Below, piece after piece: positions 4,969 to 5,038 of a DNA stretch of 5,038 bases. The stretch is from Spirochaetaceae bacterium (GTDB lineage: Bacteria; Spirochaetota; Spirochaetia; Treponematales; Breznakiellaceae). The position numbers and the translations under genes are program-made. The stretch covers positions 1 to 5,038 of the forward strand of contig JAIRSS010000137.1 in assembly GCA_031255315.1 (NCBI GenBank). The letters are read 5' to 3'. Under the pieces are notes generated by a model. That model was not told the origin of the DNA. It saw only the letters and a list, made by a program, of their open reading frames with translations, and searched no databases. Each line of letters starts with the position of its first letter. Position 1 is the stretch's first letter.

Positions 4969-5038
4969 ATGACAAAACTTACCGGTATTTCCGTATCCGC
5001 CGGGATTGTAATTGGGAAGGCTTTTCTGTATCTGGGGG
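4969..5038 (+). CDS. ptsI: Phosphoenolpyruvate-protein phosphotransferase, PTS enzyme I (partial, N-terminus only)
   Basis: Enzyme I takes phosphate from phosphoenolpyruvate and passes it to HPr, starting the sugar phosphotransferase relay in the cytoplasm. Only 23 codons are visible before the right edge. LTGISVSAGIVIGKAF (residues 4-19) matches the conserved start of enzyme I (the GI.ASPGIA.GKA-type motif). The catalytic histidine and PEP-binding barrel lie outside. The ATG at 4969 has no recognisable Shine-Dalgarno; an in-frame TTG at 4948 would add seven residues and is no better supported. A promoter with a perfect -35 lies just upstream, so it probably begins its own transcription unit. 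Related proteins sharing this N-terminus (PtsP, PtsA and other multi-domain enzyme I forms) normally have extra domains in front, so plain PtsI is most likely. Confidence 0.8.
   Translation, partial: MTKLTGISVSAGIVIGKAFLYLG

Noticed and set aside
1..5038. tRNA, rRNA, CRISPR arrays, intact insertion sequences
   Set aside because: Looked for on both strands; no cloverleaf, rRNA-like sequence, regularly spaced repeats or transposase motifs were recognised.

Overview
The window looks like a stretch of bacterial chromosome with moderately GC-rich genes (many codons end in G or C) separated by distinctly AT-rich gaps. A Treponema-like spirochaete is my best guess. The hints are a loose lipobox on a short lipoprotein leader, a formylglycine-generating-enzyme/C-type-lectin-like tail of the kind treponemes use for variable lipoproteins, a GH36 enzyme resembling the Thermotoga alpha-galactosidase, and a PtsI start. 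No rRNA or other taxonomic marker is present, so this is inference.

Left part (1-1907, minus strand): a compact operon reading right to left, pth (peptidyl-tRNA hydrolase), pyrB (aspartate carbamoyltransferase catalytic chain) and pyrI (its regulatory chain, cut by the window edge). Both gaps are exactly 9 bp. In both, the TGA of the upstream gene lies inside the Shine-Dalgarno sequence of the next, so translation is probably coupled. PyrB and PyrI together point to an allosteric, E. coli-type ATCase at the first committed step of pyrimidine synthesis. A sigma70-like promoter sits just upstream of pth.

Divergent gap (1908-2158): it holds the pth promoter and a striking nested inverted repeat (2017-2089) with perfect 12-bp AT-rich inner arms. 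The likely -10 box of the rightward gene overlaps the inner arm, so the repeat could be an operator or a small inserted element.

Centre (2159-4156, plus strand): one large cytoplasmic GH36 alpha-galactosidase with both catalytic aspartates recognisable. No transporter or regulator lies beside it here.

Right part (4157-5038, plus strand): an AT-rich stretch with no gene I can support, then a well-formed start (strong Shine-Dalgarno, lipoprotein leader) that runs within a few codons into the extreme C-terminal tail of an FGE/SUMF1-type domain in a different reading frame. I read this as a gene that lost its core by internal deletion and is now a pseudogene. The tail resembles the variable region of treponemal diversity-generating-retroelement target proteins. 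It is followed by a GC-rich hairpin, a 67-bp dyad element that resembles an interspersed repeat, a good promoter, and the first 23 codons of ptsI (PTS enzyme I), which run off the right edge.
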